DNA of 64,000 bases. Source: Hydrogenophilaceae bacterium. GTDB lineage: Bacteria; Pseudomonadota; Alphaproteobacteria; Caulobacterales; Aquidulcibacteraceae. Location of the stretch: NCBI GenBank assembly GCA_013389015.1, contig JACAEE010000119.1, positions 1 through 64,000 on the forward strand, in the 5' to 3' direction. The translations under genes and the position numbers were made by a program. Below the pieces are notes generated by a model. It saw only the letters and a program-made list of their open reading frames with translations, was not told where the DNA came from and did no database searches. How positions within the stretch are numbered: the first letter of the stretch is position 1; each line of letters opens with the position of its first letter. Positions 1-10,797 of this stretch are shown here, piece after piece.

Positions 1-121
1 GCCCCAGCCGGCGCGGGCCCAGGACCCGCCGCGCGCCGCGCCGCCTCCCCCCGCGCGGGCGCCCGAGCCGCCGCCAGCGCCGGAACCGGAGCCCAAGAAG
101 AAAAAGAAGGGCTGGTTCTAG
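1..121 (+). CDS. C-terminal end of an unidentified protein (5' end outside window)
   Basis: The frame starting at base 2 is open and stops with TAG at 119-121. It encodes about 39 residues that are very rich in Pro and Ala, then a run of five lysines and the ending GWF. Such a low-complexity tail is typical of the C-terminus of several envelope proteins and does not identify the family. The gene's body lies upstream of the window. The reading is supported only by the open frame and the tail-like composition. Confidence 0.4.
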   Translation, partial: PQPARAQDPPRAAPPPPARAPEPPPAPEPEPKKKKKGWF

Positions 122-212
122 ACTGCGTCCGGGCGCTGGCAAGCGATCCCCGGCGCAGCCGTCTTGAGCCTCGCCGCCAATGATCTAGGCTCCCTCCAAA
201 AGGGAGAGCGCG

Positions 213-1070
213 ATGCTGGCTTGGCGGATCGGCGAGGTGAACGTCACCCGCCTGCTAGAGATCGAGCTCGTGACGCCCTATGATCCCGAGCGCCCCTTCC
301 TCGCCGAAGCGACGCCGGAGGAATTGCGGCGCATGCCCTGGCTCTACCCGCACTTCGTGACGCCCGAAGGCGCGCTGAAGATATCCGTCCACGCCCTGCT
401 GATCGACGCGCCAGGCAAGCGCGTCATCGTCGACACCTGCTTCGGCAACGACAAGCCGCACGCCCTGATCGATCGCCAGCCGTTGCAGACGCGCTTCCTG
501 GAGGAAATGGCGGACATCGGCTGGCCGCGCGAGCGCGTCGACGTCGTCGTCTGCACCCACCTCCATGTCGATCATGTCGGCTGGAACACGATGAAGGACG
601 CCGATCGCTGGGTCCCGACCTTTCCGAACGCGCGCTACCTCATCGGCCGTGAGGAATGGGCCTTCTGGTCCGCACAGCAGGACAAGGGATCGGTCCGCGT
701 CATGGAGCAATCCGTGCGCCCGGTGCTCGATGCCGGGCTCGTCGACCTCGTCGAGGTCGACCATCGCATCTCCAACGAGATCCGCCTCACGCCCACGGTC
801 GGCCACACGCCCGGCCATGTCAGCGTGCTGATCGAGTCCCAAGGCGAACGCGCGATCATCACCGGCGACCTGATGCACCACCCCTGCCAGGTCACGCGCC
901 CCGAATGGGCGCCCTACGCCGACAGCGACCCCGACCAGGCCCGCCGCACCCGGCGCAAATTTGTCTCCGATCACGCCGATCAGCCGGTGCTGATCATCGG
1001 CACGCACTTCGCCGCGCCCACGGCCGGCCGCATCCGGCGCGACGGCGACGCCTTCCGCTTCCAGGTCTGA
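213..1070 (+). CDS. MBL-fold metallo-hydrolase
   Basis: A 285-residue metallo-beta-lactamase-fold hydrolase, probably cytoplasmic since no signal peptide is seen. The zinc motif HLHVDH lies at residues 116-121, a second ligand region GHTPGH at about 198-203 and the bridging Asp in TGDL at about 219. Length and motif spacing fit the lactonase/glyoxalase-II-like branch, which includes N-acyl-homoserine-lactone lactonases, but the substrate cannot be told. The ATG at 213 follows a purine-rich AAGGGAGAG sequence. It is convergent with the aldo/keto reductase, with 2 bases between them. Confidence 0.85.
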   Translation: MLAWRIGEVNVTRLLEIELVTPYDPERPFLAEATPEELRRMPWLYPHFVTPEGALKISVHALLIDAPGKRVIVDTCFGNDKPHALIDRQPLQTRFLEEMADIGWPRERVDVVVCTHLHVDHVGWNTMKDADRWVPTFPNARYLIGREEWAFWSAQQDKGSVRVMEQSVRPVLDAGLVDLVEVDHRISNEIRLTPTVGHTPGHVSVLIESQGERAIITGDLMHHPCQVTRPEWAPYADSDPDQARRTRRKFVSDHADQPVLIIGTHFAAPTAGRIRRDGDAFRFQV

Positions 1071-1072
1071 AC

Positions 1073-2011
1073 CTACGCGCTCGCCGCGTCGAGCTCGGCC
1101 ATGTCGGCGTCGCTCAAGGTGAGCCGCACCGCGCCCATGATCTCGTGCAGCTGCTCGACATTGGTGACGCTGGCGATCGGCGCAGCGATCGCCGGCTTGG
1201 CCATGATCCAGGCGAGCGCGACCTGCGCCGGCCTGGCGCTGCGGCGCTCGCTCACCGCATCGAGCGCCTTGAGCACGCGCCCGCCCTTGTCGGTCAGGTA
1301 GCGGTCCATCCGGCCGCCGCGCACGCTCTTCGCCTTGTCGTCGGCGTGGCGATACTTGCCGGTCAGGAACCCCGACGCGAGCCCGTAATACGGAATGATC
1401 GAGACGCCCTCGCGCACGCATAGCGGAACCAGCTCCGCCTCGATTCCGCGCTCCATGAGATTGTATTCGGGCTGCAGCGTCTCGAAGCGCGCCAGCGATC
1501 CCGCGGCGCTGGCGCCAAGCGCCTGAGACAGCCGCGCCGCCGTGAAGTTCGACGCCCCGACCGCGCGCGCCTTGCCCGCCTTCACCAGCGCGTCGAACGC
1601 CGCCATGTATTCCTCCGGCGCGACCGCGTCATCGTCGCGATGCGCCTGGTAGAGGTCGACATAGTCCGTCTGCAGGCGCCGCAGTGAATCGTCGAACGCG
1701 GCCTCGATATTGGCGCGGCGTAGTCCTGGCCGCTTAGGCCACATCCCGACCTTCGTGGCGATGACGACCTTGTCGCGCTTGCCGCTCGCTTTCAGCCAAT
1801 GGCCAATGACGGTTTCCGATTCTCCGCCCTGATTGCCCGGCGCCCAGGCCGAATAGACGTCGGCCGTATCGATCGCGTTCCCGCCCAGCTCCACGAACGC
1901 GTCGAGGATGATGTTGGCCTTCGCCTGATCGACATTCCAGCCGAACACATTGCCGCCCAGCATCAGCGGCGTGATGTCGATCCCCGTGCGTCCCAGCTTG
2001 CGTTTGATCAC
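1073..2011 (-). CDS. Aldo/keto reductase
   Basis: A 312-residue NADPH-dependent aldo/keto reductase of the TIM-barrel superfamily, which reduces carbonyls to alcohols. The catalytic tetrad is visible: Asp49 and Tyr53 in AIDTADVY, Lys87 in ATKVG and His124 in DLYQAHRDD. The start is a GTG at 2011 with a strong GGAGGAG Shine-Dalgarno 5-6 bases upstream. The N-terminal LGRTGIDITPLMLGGNVFGW and the overall length match the YajO/general stress protein 69-like branch. The physiological substrate is unknown. It appears to be transcribed alone. Confidence 0.9.
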   Translation of the reverse strand: MIKRKLGRTGIDITPLMLGGNVFGWNVDQAKANIILDAFVELGGNAIDTADVYSAWAPGNQGGESETVIGHWLKASGKRDKVVIATKVGMWPKRPGLRRANIEAAFDDSLRRLQTDYVDLYQAHRDDDAVAPEEYMAAFDALVKAGKARAVGASNFTAARLSQALGASAAGSLARFETLQPEYNLMERGIEAELVPLCVREGVSIIPYYGLASGFLTGKYRHADDKAKSVRGGRMDRYLTDKGGRVLKALDAVSERRSARPAQVALAWIMAKPAIAAPIASVTNVEQLHEIMGAVRLTLSDADMAELDAASA

Positions 2012-2241
2012 GGCGCTCCTCCTCGCCGAGGCATCTAGGCGCGGCGCGCGGCGTGATCAATCCGCTTCCCCCGCCGCGCCTCAACGCTGGACTCGAACAC
2101 GGCGCAGGCGGCGCGCGCCCGGCAGGCTGCGCTGGATGGGCGAGCCCGGCCCGCTGTTCTTTCCTCGCCGGCGCCGCAAATGCGCGATAGAAGGCCGATG
2201 CCAGCAGCGGGCGCTGTCGCCGCCGATGAAGTGAAAGCGCG

Positions 2242-2799
2242 ATGACCGACGCCGAAGCCGCCGCCGCGATCGCCGCCCGCCTTGAGCCGGGCGAAAGCTT
2301 GCTCTGGTCGCAAGCCGCCCCCAGCGGCGCCTTGGCCGAGGAGGCCGCGCCTCTTCTCGCCTTCACCATCGTCTGGAACGTCTTCGTCTGGGCGGCCGCC
2401 TGGATCGCGATCCGCGACCGCAGCGTCAAGGAAGGGCTGCGCGATAGCCCTACGCCCGTCGTCGTGCTCGTGATCTTCGTTCTGGTGGGCCTCTTCCTTC
2501 TTTACGGGTCGGCGACGACGTTCGGCAGCGCCTGGTCGACCAGCTATGGCCTCACGGATCGGCGCGTGATCATCGCCCGCGAGGCGCCGTTCCGCGCCAC
2601 GCACAGCTACGGCCCCGCCGCATTTGCGCGGATGGAGGTGCGCGAGGGCGACATCTGGTTCGACTACGGCGACTCCGGCAAGCACGGCCCGCGCAACCGC
2701 GAACGCCTGCGCAGCGTGCCCGAGCCCGAAGCGCTGGCCGCTCGCATCCGCGCCGCGCTGGCCTCTGAGGCCGAACAAGCGGCCGAACCCGCGCCTTGA
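2242..2799 (+). CDS. Two-helix membrane protein with bacterial PH-like domain
   Basis: 185 residues with two hydrophobic segments (about 36-57 and 71-93). These are followed by a region starting with LTDRRVI, the signature of bacterial PH-like (bPH2/YdbS-type) domains in which a short strand follows the second membrane helix. Such proteins are small inner-membrane proteins of unknown role. The ATG at 2242 has only a weak ribosome-binding site. The gene lies just upstream of the thiamine riboswitch but ends before it, so it is not obviously under its control. Assignment rests on the LTxRRV motif and topology. Confidence 0.65.
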   Translation: MTDAEAAAAIAARLEPGESLLWSQAAPSGALAEEAAPLLAFTIVWNVFVWAAAWIAIRDRSVKEGLRDSPTPVVVLVIFVLVGLFLLYGSATTFGSAWSTSYGLTDRRVIIAREAPFRATHSYGPAAFARMEVREGDIWFDYGDSGKHGPRNRERLRSVPEPEALAARIRAALASEAEQAAEPAP

Positions 2800-2832
2800 C
2801 GGCGCGCAGGGCAGGTCTAGTCTCCGCGCCGT

Positions 2833-2926
2833 TCTCCGGGGCGCCCTGATCGCAGGGCTGAGAGGCGGGCTTCTCCCGCGACCCGCCGAACCTGATCCGG
2901 GTCATGCCGGCGAAGGGAGAGACGCC
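2833..2926 (+). promoter_or_regulatory. TPP (thiamin pyrophosphate) riboswitch
   Basis: The conserved TPP aptamer elements are in order: GGGGCGCCCTG at 2838-2848, the invariant GCTGAGA at 2857-2863, and the second conserved arm ACCTGATCCGGGTCATGCCGG at about 2890-2910, followed by CGAAGGGAGA that closes P1. The last element contains the ribosome-binding site (GGGAGA) just before the ATG at 2927. This suggests translational control by sequestration of the Shine-Dalgarno when TPP is bound; that mechanism is inferred. It controls the membrane protein at 2927 and, through overlap, thiC. Confidence 0.95.
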
Positions 2927-5172
<2,246 letters not shown>

Positions 5173-5196
5173 CAAGGGCGTGTGGAACGACCCTTG

Positions 5197-5745
5197 CTAT
5201 GGCGAAGGCGCTTTGGCCTTCGGAGCGTACTTTGTAGACGCCTTGAGTTTCCTCATAAGGTGCTGACAGAGAACAATCGTCTCAAGCGCGATTTGAGGGT
5301 CTTCAATCCACCCGTTCTCATGGGCACATGGGTTGCGAATTCCCAGCATGGAGCCCGCGAACAGCCGGTGATAGCCCGCTTGTTCGTCCTGCTCGCTTTG
5401 AGTCTCCTGCGCGTTCAACGGAATGATCGGCCCGTTGGGCGAGAATGCCTTCTCCATCAACCGGGTGCCGCTAAGCCCTTCATTGCTGACGCGCCTCACT
5501 TCCTCATCGAGCATCTTGAACGCTGCCTCGACAGCCTCCGAGTAAAAGCCCGAGACAAAGAGATCACGCGAAACAGCGAGGACTTCCGCGTCCTCCACAA
5601 CCACCAGAAAGTTTTCGTGGACAGTGTTCTGACCTGAACTAGGACCTGGCAGCGCGAGCATACGCGGAGCTGGCAACTGCAGCACTGCCGCACCTAGACC
5701 GATCCGATACACGGCCTCCTGGAATTTGCGAATCGCGTCGAACAT
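5197..5745 (-). CDS. TIGR02391 (Ymh-like) family protein
   Basis: 182 residues. The middle and C-terminal half follow the TIGR02391 pattern: LFVSGFYSEAVEAAFKMLDE, then a Val-Arg segment, LSGTRLMEKAF, a Gln/Glu-rich turn, and LFAGSMLGIRNPCAHE near residues 126-141. The family is of unknown biochemical function and is known from phages, plasmids and genomic islands. The start lies one base after the stop of the DUF5343 gene, so the two are co-translated. Base composition is clearly lower in GC than the flanking genes, which points to acquisition by transfer. It converges on thiC with a 24-base gap. Confidence 0.8.
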   Translation of the reverse strand: MFDAIRKFQEAVYRIGLGAAVLQLPAPRMLALPGPSSGQNTVHENFLVVVEDAEVLAVSRDLFVSGFYSEAVEAAFKMLDEEVRRVSNEGLSGTRLMEKAFSPNGPIIPLNAQETQSEQDEQAGYHRLFAGSMLGIRNPCAHENGWIEDPQIALETIVLCQHLMRKLKASTKYAPKAKAPSP

Positions 5746-5746
5746 C

Positions 5747-6385
5747 TCACGTCAAATACTTCTTCATGTTGGCAAAGATTGACTCGATCTGCTCGTTGTT
5801 GGCATCGGCACTGATGTGAATCTGAACGTTTACATTTAGCGGAGGCAATTGCTGCTTCTCCACAGGCAGTTTGCCGGGCTCTCGCCTCGATGAGGGCGGC
5901 GCATCGGAAGCCGCCCGCCTCGGCCGCTCTGAGCCGGCAGTACGCGCCCTCGGCGCTTCGTCCGGCGGTTCAGATGCACCAATCATGAAGTATGTTGCGG
6001 CCTTGTTGCGCGCTGCACCTTCACCAAGGTCGCCGACCGTCATGAACCAACGCACCGCCTTTTCGCGGTCGCCATCCGACGGCGGCGCGGCGTCGATCAA
6101 TTCTCTGGGATAGGCCGCGTGCAACATCTCATCCGAAGCTTCGCGATACGTGTCGTCCATTCGCCACTTCTTGGCGACGTCGCGTGGCTTTCCATCGTCG
6201 TCCAGCAATCCAAGCCGTTTCAGCTCAGTCAGGTAAAACTTGGCCGCCGCCGGCTGCACGTTAAGCTCCACAGCGAGGAAGGTCTCCGTAACGGCGTTCG
6301 GAATAGACCGCTTGAACTTGTCGCGCAGGCCCCACCAGACGGTCGCGGGCAGCTGCGGAAACGGGCGCTTTTCACCTTCGGCCAC
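5747..6385 (-). CDS. DUF5343 domain protein
   Basis: 212 residues. The N-terminal 130 residues look like DUF5343: an opening PQLPATVWWGLRDKFKRSIP, a winged-helix-like segment with LTELKRLGLLDDDGKP, and a helical remainder. A low-complexity linker (about 135-180) leads to a C-terminal strand-helix motif (LNVNVQIHIS then IESIFANMKKYL) that recurs at the end of this family. The function is unknown. The start is a GTG at 6385 preceded by TAAGGAGAG with good spacing. It is the first gene of a two-gene unit with the TIGR02391 gene and is preceded by an AT-rich stretch likely to hold its promoter. Confidence 0.78.
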   Translation of the reverse strand: MAEGEKRPFPQLPATVWWGLRDKFKRSIPNAVTETFLAVELNVQPAAAKFYLTELKRLGLLDDDGKPRDVAKKWRMDDTYREASDEMLHAAYPRELIDAAPPSDGDREKAVRWFMTVGDLGEGAARNKAATYFMIGASEPPDEAPRARTAGSERPRRAASDAPPSSRREPGKLPVEKQQLPPLNVNVQIHISADANNEQIESIFANMKKYLT

Positions 6386-6662
6386 GTGGCCCTCTCCTTA
6401 CGGCAAATCGTCGGAGACATGGGGGCGGACTCCGCCGCTCGCAAGGGCTCAGTACTTCGATACAATAGCCAATGTGTGGGTTGTCATTTTTTTTCAATAA
6501 AATCAGTTGCATATATTTGAGTCCACAACATGAACAGTTAAGTAGTGGCCGCGCACTACGACGAGCGTCGCGTCACTGATTCTCCCAGTCCTCCCTCAGA
6601 TCGACAAATTGCGCGTCGGCACCACCCTTGCCAATTCTTGCCAACCGCCCCATCCTCCGCCC
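6386..6662. other. AT-rich divergent intergenic region
   Basis: This 277-base gap separates the DUF5343 gene (leftward) from the parD-parE pair (rightward). Bases about 6480-6545 contain the most AT-rich stretch of the window, with a run of eight T and an ATATATTT segment. This is the natural place for the promoters of both accessory units. I could not assign confident -35/-10 hexamers and see no convincing open frame in it. Confidence 0.5.
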
Positions 6663-6971
6663 ATGGCGACGCGCAACGTCAACCTCACCCCCGCTCTCGA
6701 CAGCTTCGTCGCAGACCTGATCGAATCCGGCGCCTACCAGAACGCCTCCGAGGTGGTGCGCGCCGGATTGCGGCTGCTCGAAGCCGAGCAGGCGGAGCGC
6801 GCGGCCAAGCTCGACCTTCTGCGCAAGGCCGTGCAGGAGGGCTGGGACTCGTTCGATCGCGGCGCTGGCGTCGTCGTCCGTGACATCGACGCCTTCTTCG
6901 CCGAGATCGACAACGAAATAGAAACCGAGGTCGCCGCCGAGGAAGCAGCCAGGAGCGCCGCGGCTGAATGA
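6663..6971 (+). CDS. parD: ParD-type antitoxin
   Basis: 102 residues. The first 45 residues (MATRNVNLTPALDSFVADLI followed by ESGAYQNASEVVRAGLRLLE) are a ribbon-helix-helix DNA-binding domain typical of ParD, which represses its own operon. The acidic helical C-terminus is the part that wraps the toxin. The start is taken at the ATG before the beta strand; no strong ribosome-binding site precedes it. The stop overlaps the start of parE by ATGA. It lies at the edge of the accessory block that follows thiC. Confidence 0.9.
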   Translation: MATRNVNLTPALDSFVADLIESGAYQNASEVVRAGLRLLEAEQAERAAKLDLLRKAVQEGWDSFDRGAGVVVRDIDAFFAEIDNEIETEVAAEEAARSAAAE

Positions 6972-7309
6972 GGCGGCTCGTCATCGAGCCGCCAGCACGC
7001 GCCGATATCAAAGCCATCCGCGCCTACTCGCGCCGCGCCTTCGGCTCCGGCGCGCAGCAGAAATACGGCGCGCTCATGCGGCGCGCGTTCGTCTTGCTCT
7101 GCGCCGATCCTGAACGCGCCGGCGCTCAGCGGCGAGAGGACTTGCCCCGCGCACCCTACGTTTTCCACCTGCGCCATGCGCGGACCCGCGGCGCAGCGCC
7201 GAAAACCGCGCGCCACTTCATCATCTTCACGTTCGACGAGGCGGCGCTGACCGTGCTGCGCGTGCTCCACGACTCCATGGATGTCCCCCAGCGCTTGGGC
7301 GACGATTGA
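6968..7309 (+). CDS. parE: ParE/RelE-fold toxin
   Basis: 113 residues. The fold markers of ParE are clear: the N-terminal LVIEPPARADIKAIRAYSRR helix pair, then RHFIIFTFDEAALTVLRVLH with the closing DSMDVPQRL. ParE toxins poison DNA gyrase; the target here is inferred from family alone. It overlaps parD by four bases, the usual antitoxin-first layout. The region around residues 70-85 (HARTRGAAPKTARH) is longer than in many ParE proteins, but the frame is intact. Confidence 0.88.
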   Translation: MRRLVIEPPARADIKAIRAYSRRAFGSGAQQKYGALMRRAFVLLCADPERAGAQRREDLPRAPYVFHLRHARTRGAAPKTARHFIIFTFDEAALTVLRVLHDSMDVPQRLGDD

Positions 7310-7370
7310 CCCCCGCGCGCCCGCCCCTATCGTTGCGCCAAACGCCAATGACCAGGGAGACGGCGAGACC

Positions 7371-9179
7371 ATGAACATCCTCGAGCGTATCCGCAGCGAT
7401 TTCGCCGTTCTCGCCGGCGCCTCGGCCACGCTCAAGGCCTATAAGGAGCTCGAAGCTGAGGGCTCGCGCACCGTCGCCGACGATCTCGAGCGCACGGTCG
7501 ATCGCTTCCCCGACAACATCGCCTTCCGCTTCGAAGGCGCAGCGATCACCTATCGCGAGTTCGACGCGCGCGCGAACCGCTACGCCCACTGGGCGCTCGC
7601 CCAGGGCCTGAAGCCCGGCGCCGTCGTCGCGCTGTTCATGTCCAACCGCCCGGATTACGTCGCCTGCTGGATGGGCCTCGCTAAAGCCGGCGTCACTGCC
7701 GCGCTCATCAACTCCAACCTCCAGGGCGGCCCCCTCACCCATTCGATCGACATCTCCGGCGCCGATCACGTCATCGTGTCCGAGGATCTGGCCGACGCGC
7801 TCGCCGCCGTCGCGCCAAACCTGGCGCGCAAGTCGAAAGCGTGGGTCCAGCGCCTTCCGCCCGCCGCCGCCCCGAACACGATGGAGAATCTCGACGCCGC
7901 CCTCGCGGCGCTTCCGGCTGATCGTCCGCCTACGGAGCATCGCGCCGGAATCAAATCCAAGGATCTGGCGCTCTACGTCTACACCTCGGGCACCACCGGC
8001 GCGCCGAAGGCCGCAAAGCTCACCCATCTGCGCACCATGGGCATGATGCGAGCCTTCATCGGCGGCGGCAAAGCCCGGCCGAGCGATCGCGTCTATGTCA
8101 CGCTTCCGCTCTATCACGGCACCGGCGGCCTCTGCGGAATCGGCTTCGCCATTGAATCCGGCGCCAGCGTCATCCTGCGCCGCAAATTCTCCACCTCCCA
8201 TTTCTGGGAGGATTGCGTGAACGAAGGCGCGACCGTCTTCTTCTATATCGGCGAACTCTGCCGCTATCTCGTCAACGCCCCGCCCCACCCGCTCGAGCGC
8301 CAGCACAAGCTCCGCCTCGGCGTCGGCAACGGCATGCGCCCGGAAGTGTGGGAGAAGTTCAAGGAGCGCTTCGGCGACATCAAGTTCCTCGAATTCTATG
8401 GCTCGACCGAGGGCAATGTCTCGCTGCTCAATTTCGACAACAAGGTCGGCTCGATCGGCCGGATTCCCTCCTGGATGCAGAGCCGTGTGAACGTCCGTAT
8501 CCTGAAGTTCGACGTCGAGACCGAGCAGCCCGTCCGCGGCCCGGACGGCTTCTGCATCGAAGCCGACGTCGATGAAGCCGGCGAAGCCGTCGGCCTCATC
8601 GATCCCGACGAACCCCGCTTCAAGTACGAAGGCTATGCCGGGGACAAATCCCAGACCGAGAAGAAGATCCTCCGCGACGTCTTCCAAAAGGGCGACGCCT
8701 GGTTCCGCACCGGCGACCTGCTGCGCAAGGACAAGGACGGCTACTTCTATTTCATCGACCGCATCGGCGACACCTTCCGCTGGAAGGGCGAGAACGTGTC
8801 CACCAATGAAGTCGGCGACGTGCTCGCGCAATTTCCTGGAATCGCCGAGGCCAACGTCTATGGCGTCTCCATCCCCGGCCACGACGGCCGCGCGGGCATG
8901 GCCGCGCTCACCGTCTCCAAGGACATCGACCTCGCCGCGCTGCGCGCCTATCTCGTCCGCGAGCTTCCTTCCTACGCGCGCCCGCTGTTCTTGCGCCTGC
9001 AGCCGGAGATCACCACCACCGGCACCTTCAAGTACCGCAAAGTTGATCTCGTCCGCGACGGCTTCGACCTCGCCCGCGTCGCCGATCCTATCTATTTTGA
9101 CGATCCGACCGCCCAGGCTTACGTTGACCTGACGCCGGAGCTTGCCGCGCGGATCGTCTCCGGAGAGATCAAGCTCTGA
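7371..9179 (+). CDS. Long-chain/very-long-chain acyl-CoA synthetase (FATP-like)
   Basis: 602-residue AMP-binding enzyme that activates fatty acids to acyl-CoA. The nucleotide-binding motif YTSGTTGAPKAAK and the FYGSTEGN segment are characteristic of the fatty-acid-transport-protein/very-long-chain acyl-CoA synthetase branch. TGDLLRKDKDGYFYFIDRIG and RWKGENVSTNEV mark the C-terminal hinge, and KYRKVDL carries the catalytic Lys near the end. The ATG at 7371 follows GGGAGACGGCGAG. It is followed after 49 bases by a second CoA ligase, so the two probably form an operon for lipid or xenobiotic acid activation. Confidence 0.93.
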   Translation: MNILERIRSDFAVLAGASATLKAYKELEAEGSRTVADDLERTVDRFPDNIAFRFEGAAITYREFDARANRYAHWALAQGLKPGAVVALFMSNRPDYVACWMGLAKAGVTAALINSNLQGGPLTHSIDISGADHVIVSEDLADALAAVAPNLARKSKAWVQRLPPAAAPNTMENLDAALAALPADRPPTEHRAGIKSKDLALYVYTSGTTGAPKAAKLTHLRTMGMMRAFIGGGKARPSDRVYVTLPLYHGTGGLCGIGFAIESGASVILRRKFSTSHFWEDCVNEGATVFFYIGELCRYLVNAPPHPLERQHKLRLGVGNGMRPEVWEKFKERFGDIKFLEFYGSTEGNVSLLNFDNKVGSIGRIPSWMQSRVNVRILKFDVETEQPVRGPDGFCIEADVDEAGEAVGLIDPDEPRFKYEGYAGDKSQTEKKILRDVFQKGDAWFRTGDLLRKDKDGYFYFIDRIGDTFRWKGENVSTNEVGDVLAQFPGIAEANVYGVSIPGHDGRAGMAALTVSKDIDLAALRAYLVRELPSYARPLFLRLQPEITTTGTFKYRKVDLVRDGFDLARVADPIYFDDPTAQAYVDLTPELAARIVSGEIKL

Positions 9180-9228
9180 AAGTCTCGCGCCAATGCTGGG
9201 ACGTCGATAAAGGGATGGGGAGAGATCG

Positions 9229-10797
9229 ATGATTGACTTGACCGGCGTCGCCGCGCTGGCCGATGTCGCCCGCCGCCAGGCTGAGCGCCGCCCGCACGCG
9301 CTGGCGCTCAAGGACGGCGGCTACGAAACCACCTACGCCCAGCTCGATGCGCATTCGAACCGCGTCGCTGACCGCATGCTGGTGGAGGGCTTGAAGCCGG
9401 GCGACCGCGTCGCCGTTCTCTCCAAGAACTGCGACTTCTTCTACGAGATCTGGTTCGGCGCAATGAAAGCGCGCGCCGCGTTGGCCGGCGTCAATTTCCG
9501 CCTCGCACCGCCTGAAATCGCCTATATCATCGACGACAGCGAAGCCAAGCTCCTCTTCGTCGGCGAGGACTTCTACGCCCTCGCCGAGGCCGCGCTTGCG
9601 CAAATGAAGACCCGCCCCAAGCTCATCGCTCTCGACGGCGAGCGCCCCGGCTATGTCTGGTACGAATCCTGGCGCGCCCAAGGCTCCGCGATCGATCCGA
9701 TGCTGAAGGGCGCCGACGATGATGTCGTTCTCCAGCTCTACACTTCCGGCACCACCGGCCATCCGAAGGGCGTCGAGATCTCGAACGCCAACATGATCGC
9801 CGTGCTTAGCCTGGCTCATGGCGTCGCCGGCTTCAACTACGCAGCCGACGACAACGTCATCAACGCCATGCCGCAATTCCATGTCGCGGGAACCAATATC
9901 GGCATTGTCGCGTTGGCGAGCGGCGCGCGCTTGCACATCCTGCGCGATCTCATCCCCGCGCAGATCATCGCCATGATCGAGCGCGAGAAGATCAACCACG
10001 CCTTCTTCGTGCCCGCCGTGATCCTGATGCTGATGCAGGCGCCCGAGATGGCCGCCGCCGATCTCTCCAGCGTGCGCACGGTCTCCTACGGCGCAAGCCC
10101 GATCGCGGAAGACCTGCTCATCCGCGCGCGCGATCGCTTCAAATGCAGCTTCCTGCAATTCTACGGCATGACGGAAACATGCGGCGCCGGCACGCATCTG
10201 CCGCCGGAAGCGCACGATCCGGCGCGGAACAAGCTCCGCTCCTGCGGGATTCCGTGGCCAGGCGTCGACGTGAAAGTCGTCGACGCGAACGGAAACGAGT
10301 GCAAGACGGGCGAAGTCGGCGAAATCGTCATCAAGGCGCCGATCGTGATGAAAGGCTATTGGAAGCGCCCGGACGCCACCGCCGAAGCGGTGAAGGACGG
10401 CTGGATGCACACCGGCGACGCCGCCTACAAGGATGAGGAAGGCTATTTCTTCATCTATGATCGCGTGAAGGACATGATCGTGTCGGGCGGCGAGAACATC
10501 TATCCGGCCGAAGTCGAGAACGCGATCTTCTCCCATCCCGATGTCGCCGACGTCGCCGTCATCGGCGTGCCTGACGACAAATGGGGCGAAAGCGTCAAGG
10601 CGATCGTCATCCTCAAGCCGGGCGCCGCCGCCGATCCGGACTCGATCATCGCCCACACCCGCGAGCGCCTGGCCGGCTACAAGGTCCCGAAGACCGTCGA
10701 TTTCGTCGACGCCATCCCACGCAACGCCTCCGGCAAGATCCTGCGCCGCGAGCTGCGCAAACCCTATTGGGAAGGCCGCGGCAGGATGGTCGGCTGA
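9229..10797 (+). CDS. Acyl-CoA synthetase (AMP-dependent)
   Basis: 522-residue member of the adenylate-forming ligases, forming acyl-AMP and then acyl-CoA. Visible motifs are YTSGTTGHPKGVE, FYGMTETCG, GWMHTGDAAYKDEEGYFFIY with the hinge DRVKDMIVSGGENIYPAEVE, and the terminal catalytic lysine region PRNASGKILRREL. The ribosome-binding site is GGGGAGAG before the ATG at 9229. Substrate chain length cannot be read; the sequence type is close to FadD-like or short/medium-chain ligases. The stop overlaps the next small gene by one base (TGATG). Confidence 0.93.
   Translation: MIDLTGVAALADVARRQAERRPHALALKDGGYETTYAQLDAHSNRVADRMLVEGLKPGDRVAVLSKNCDFFYEIWFGAMKARAALAGVNFRLAPPEIAYIIDDSEAKLLFVGEDFYALAEAALAQMKTRPKLIALDGERPGYVWYESWRAQGSAIDPMLKGADDDVVLQLYTSGTTGHPKGVEISNANMIAVLSLAHGVAGFNYAADDNVINAMPQFHVAGTNIGIVALASGARLHILRDLIPAQIIAMIEREKINHAFFVPAVILMLMQAPEMAAADLSSVRTVSYGASPIAEDLLIRARDRFKCSFLQFYGMTETCGAGTHLPPEAHDPARNKLRSCGIPWPGVDVKVVDANGNECKTGEVGEIVIKAPIVMKGYWKRPDATAEAVKDGWMHTGDAAYKDEEGYFFIYDRVKDMIVSGGENIYPAEVENAIFSHPDVADVAVIGVPDDKWGESVKAIVILKPGAAADPDSIIAHTRERLAGYKVPKTVDFVDAIPRNASGKILRRELRKPYWEGRGRMVG

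Noticed and set aside
6545-6883. Alternative plus-strand frame across the parD start
   Set aside because: Off-frame with parD and Arg/Ala-rich. The ribbon-helix-helix reading from 6663 is clearly the real one.
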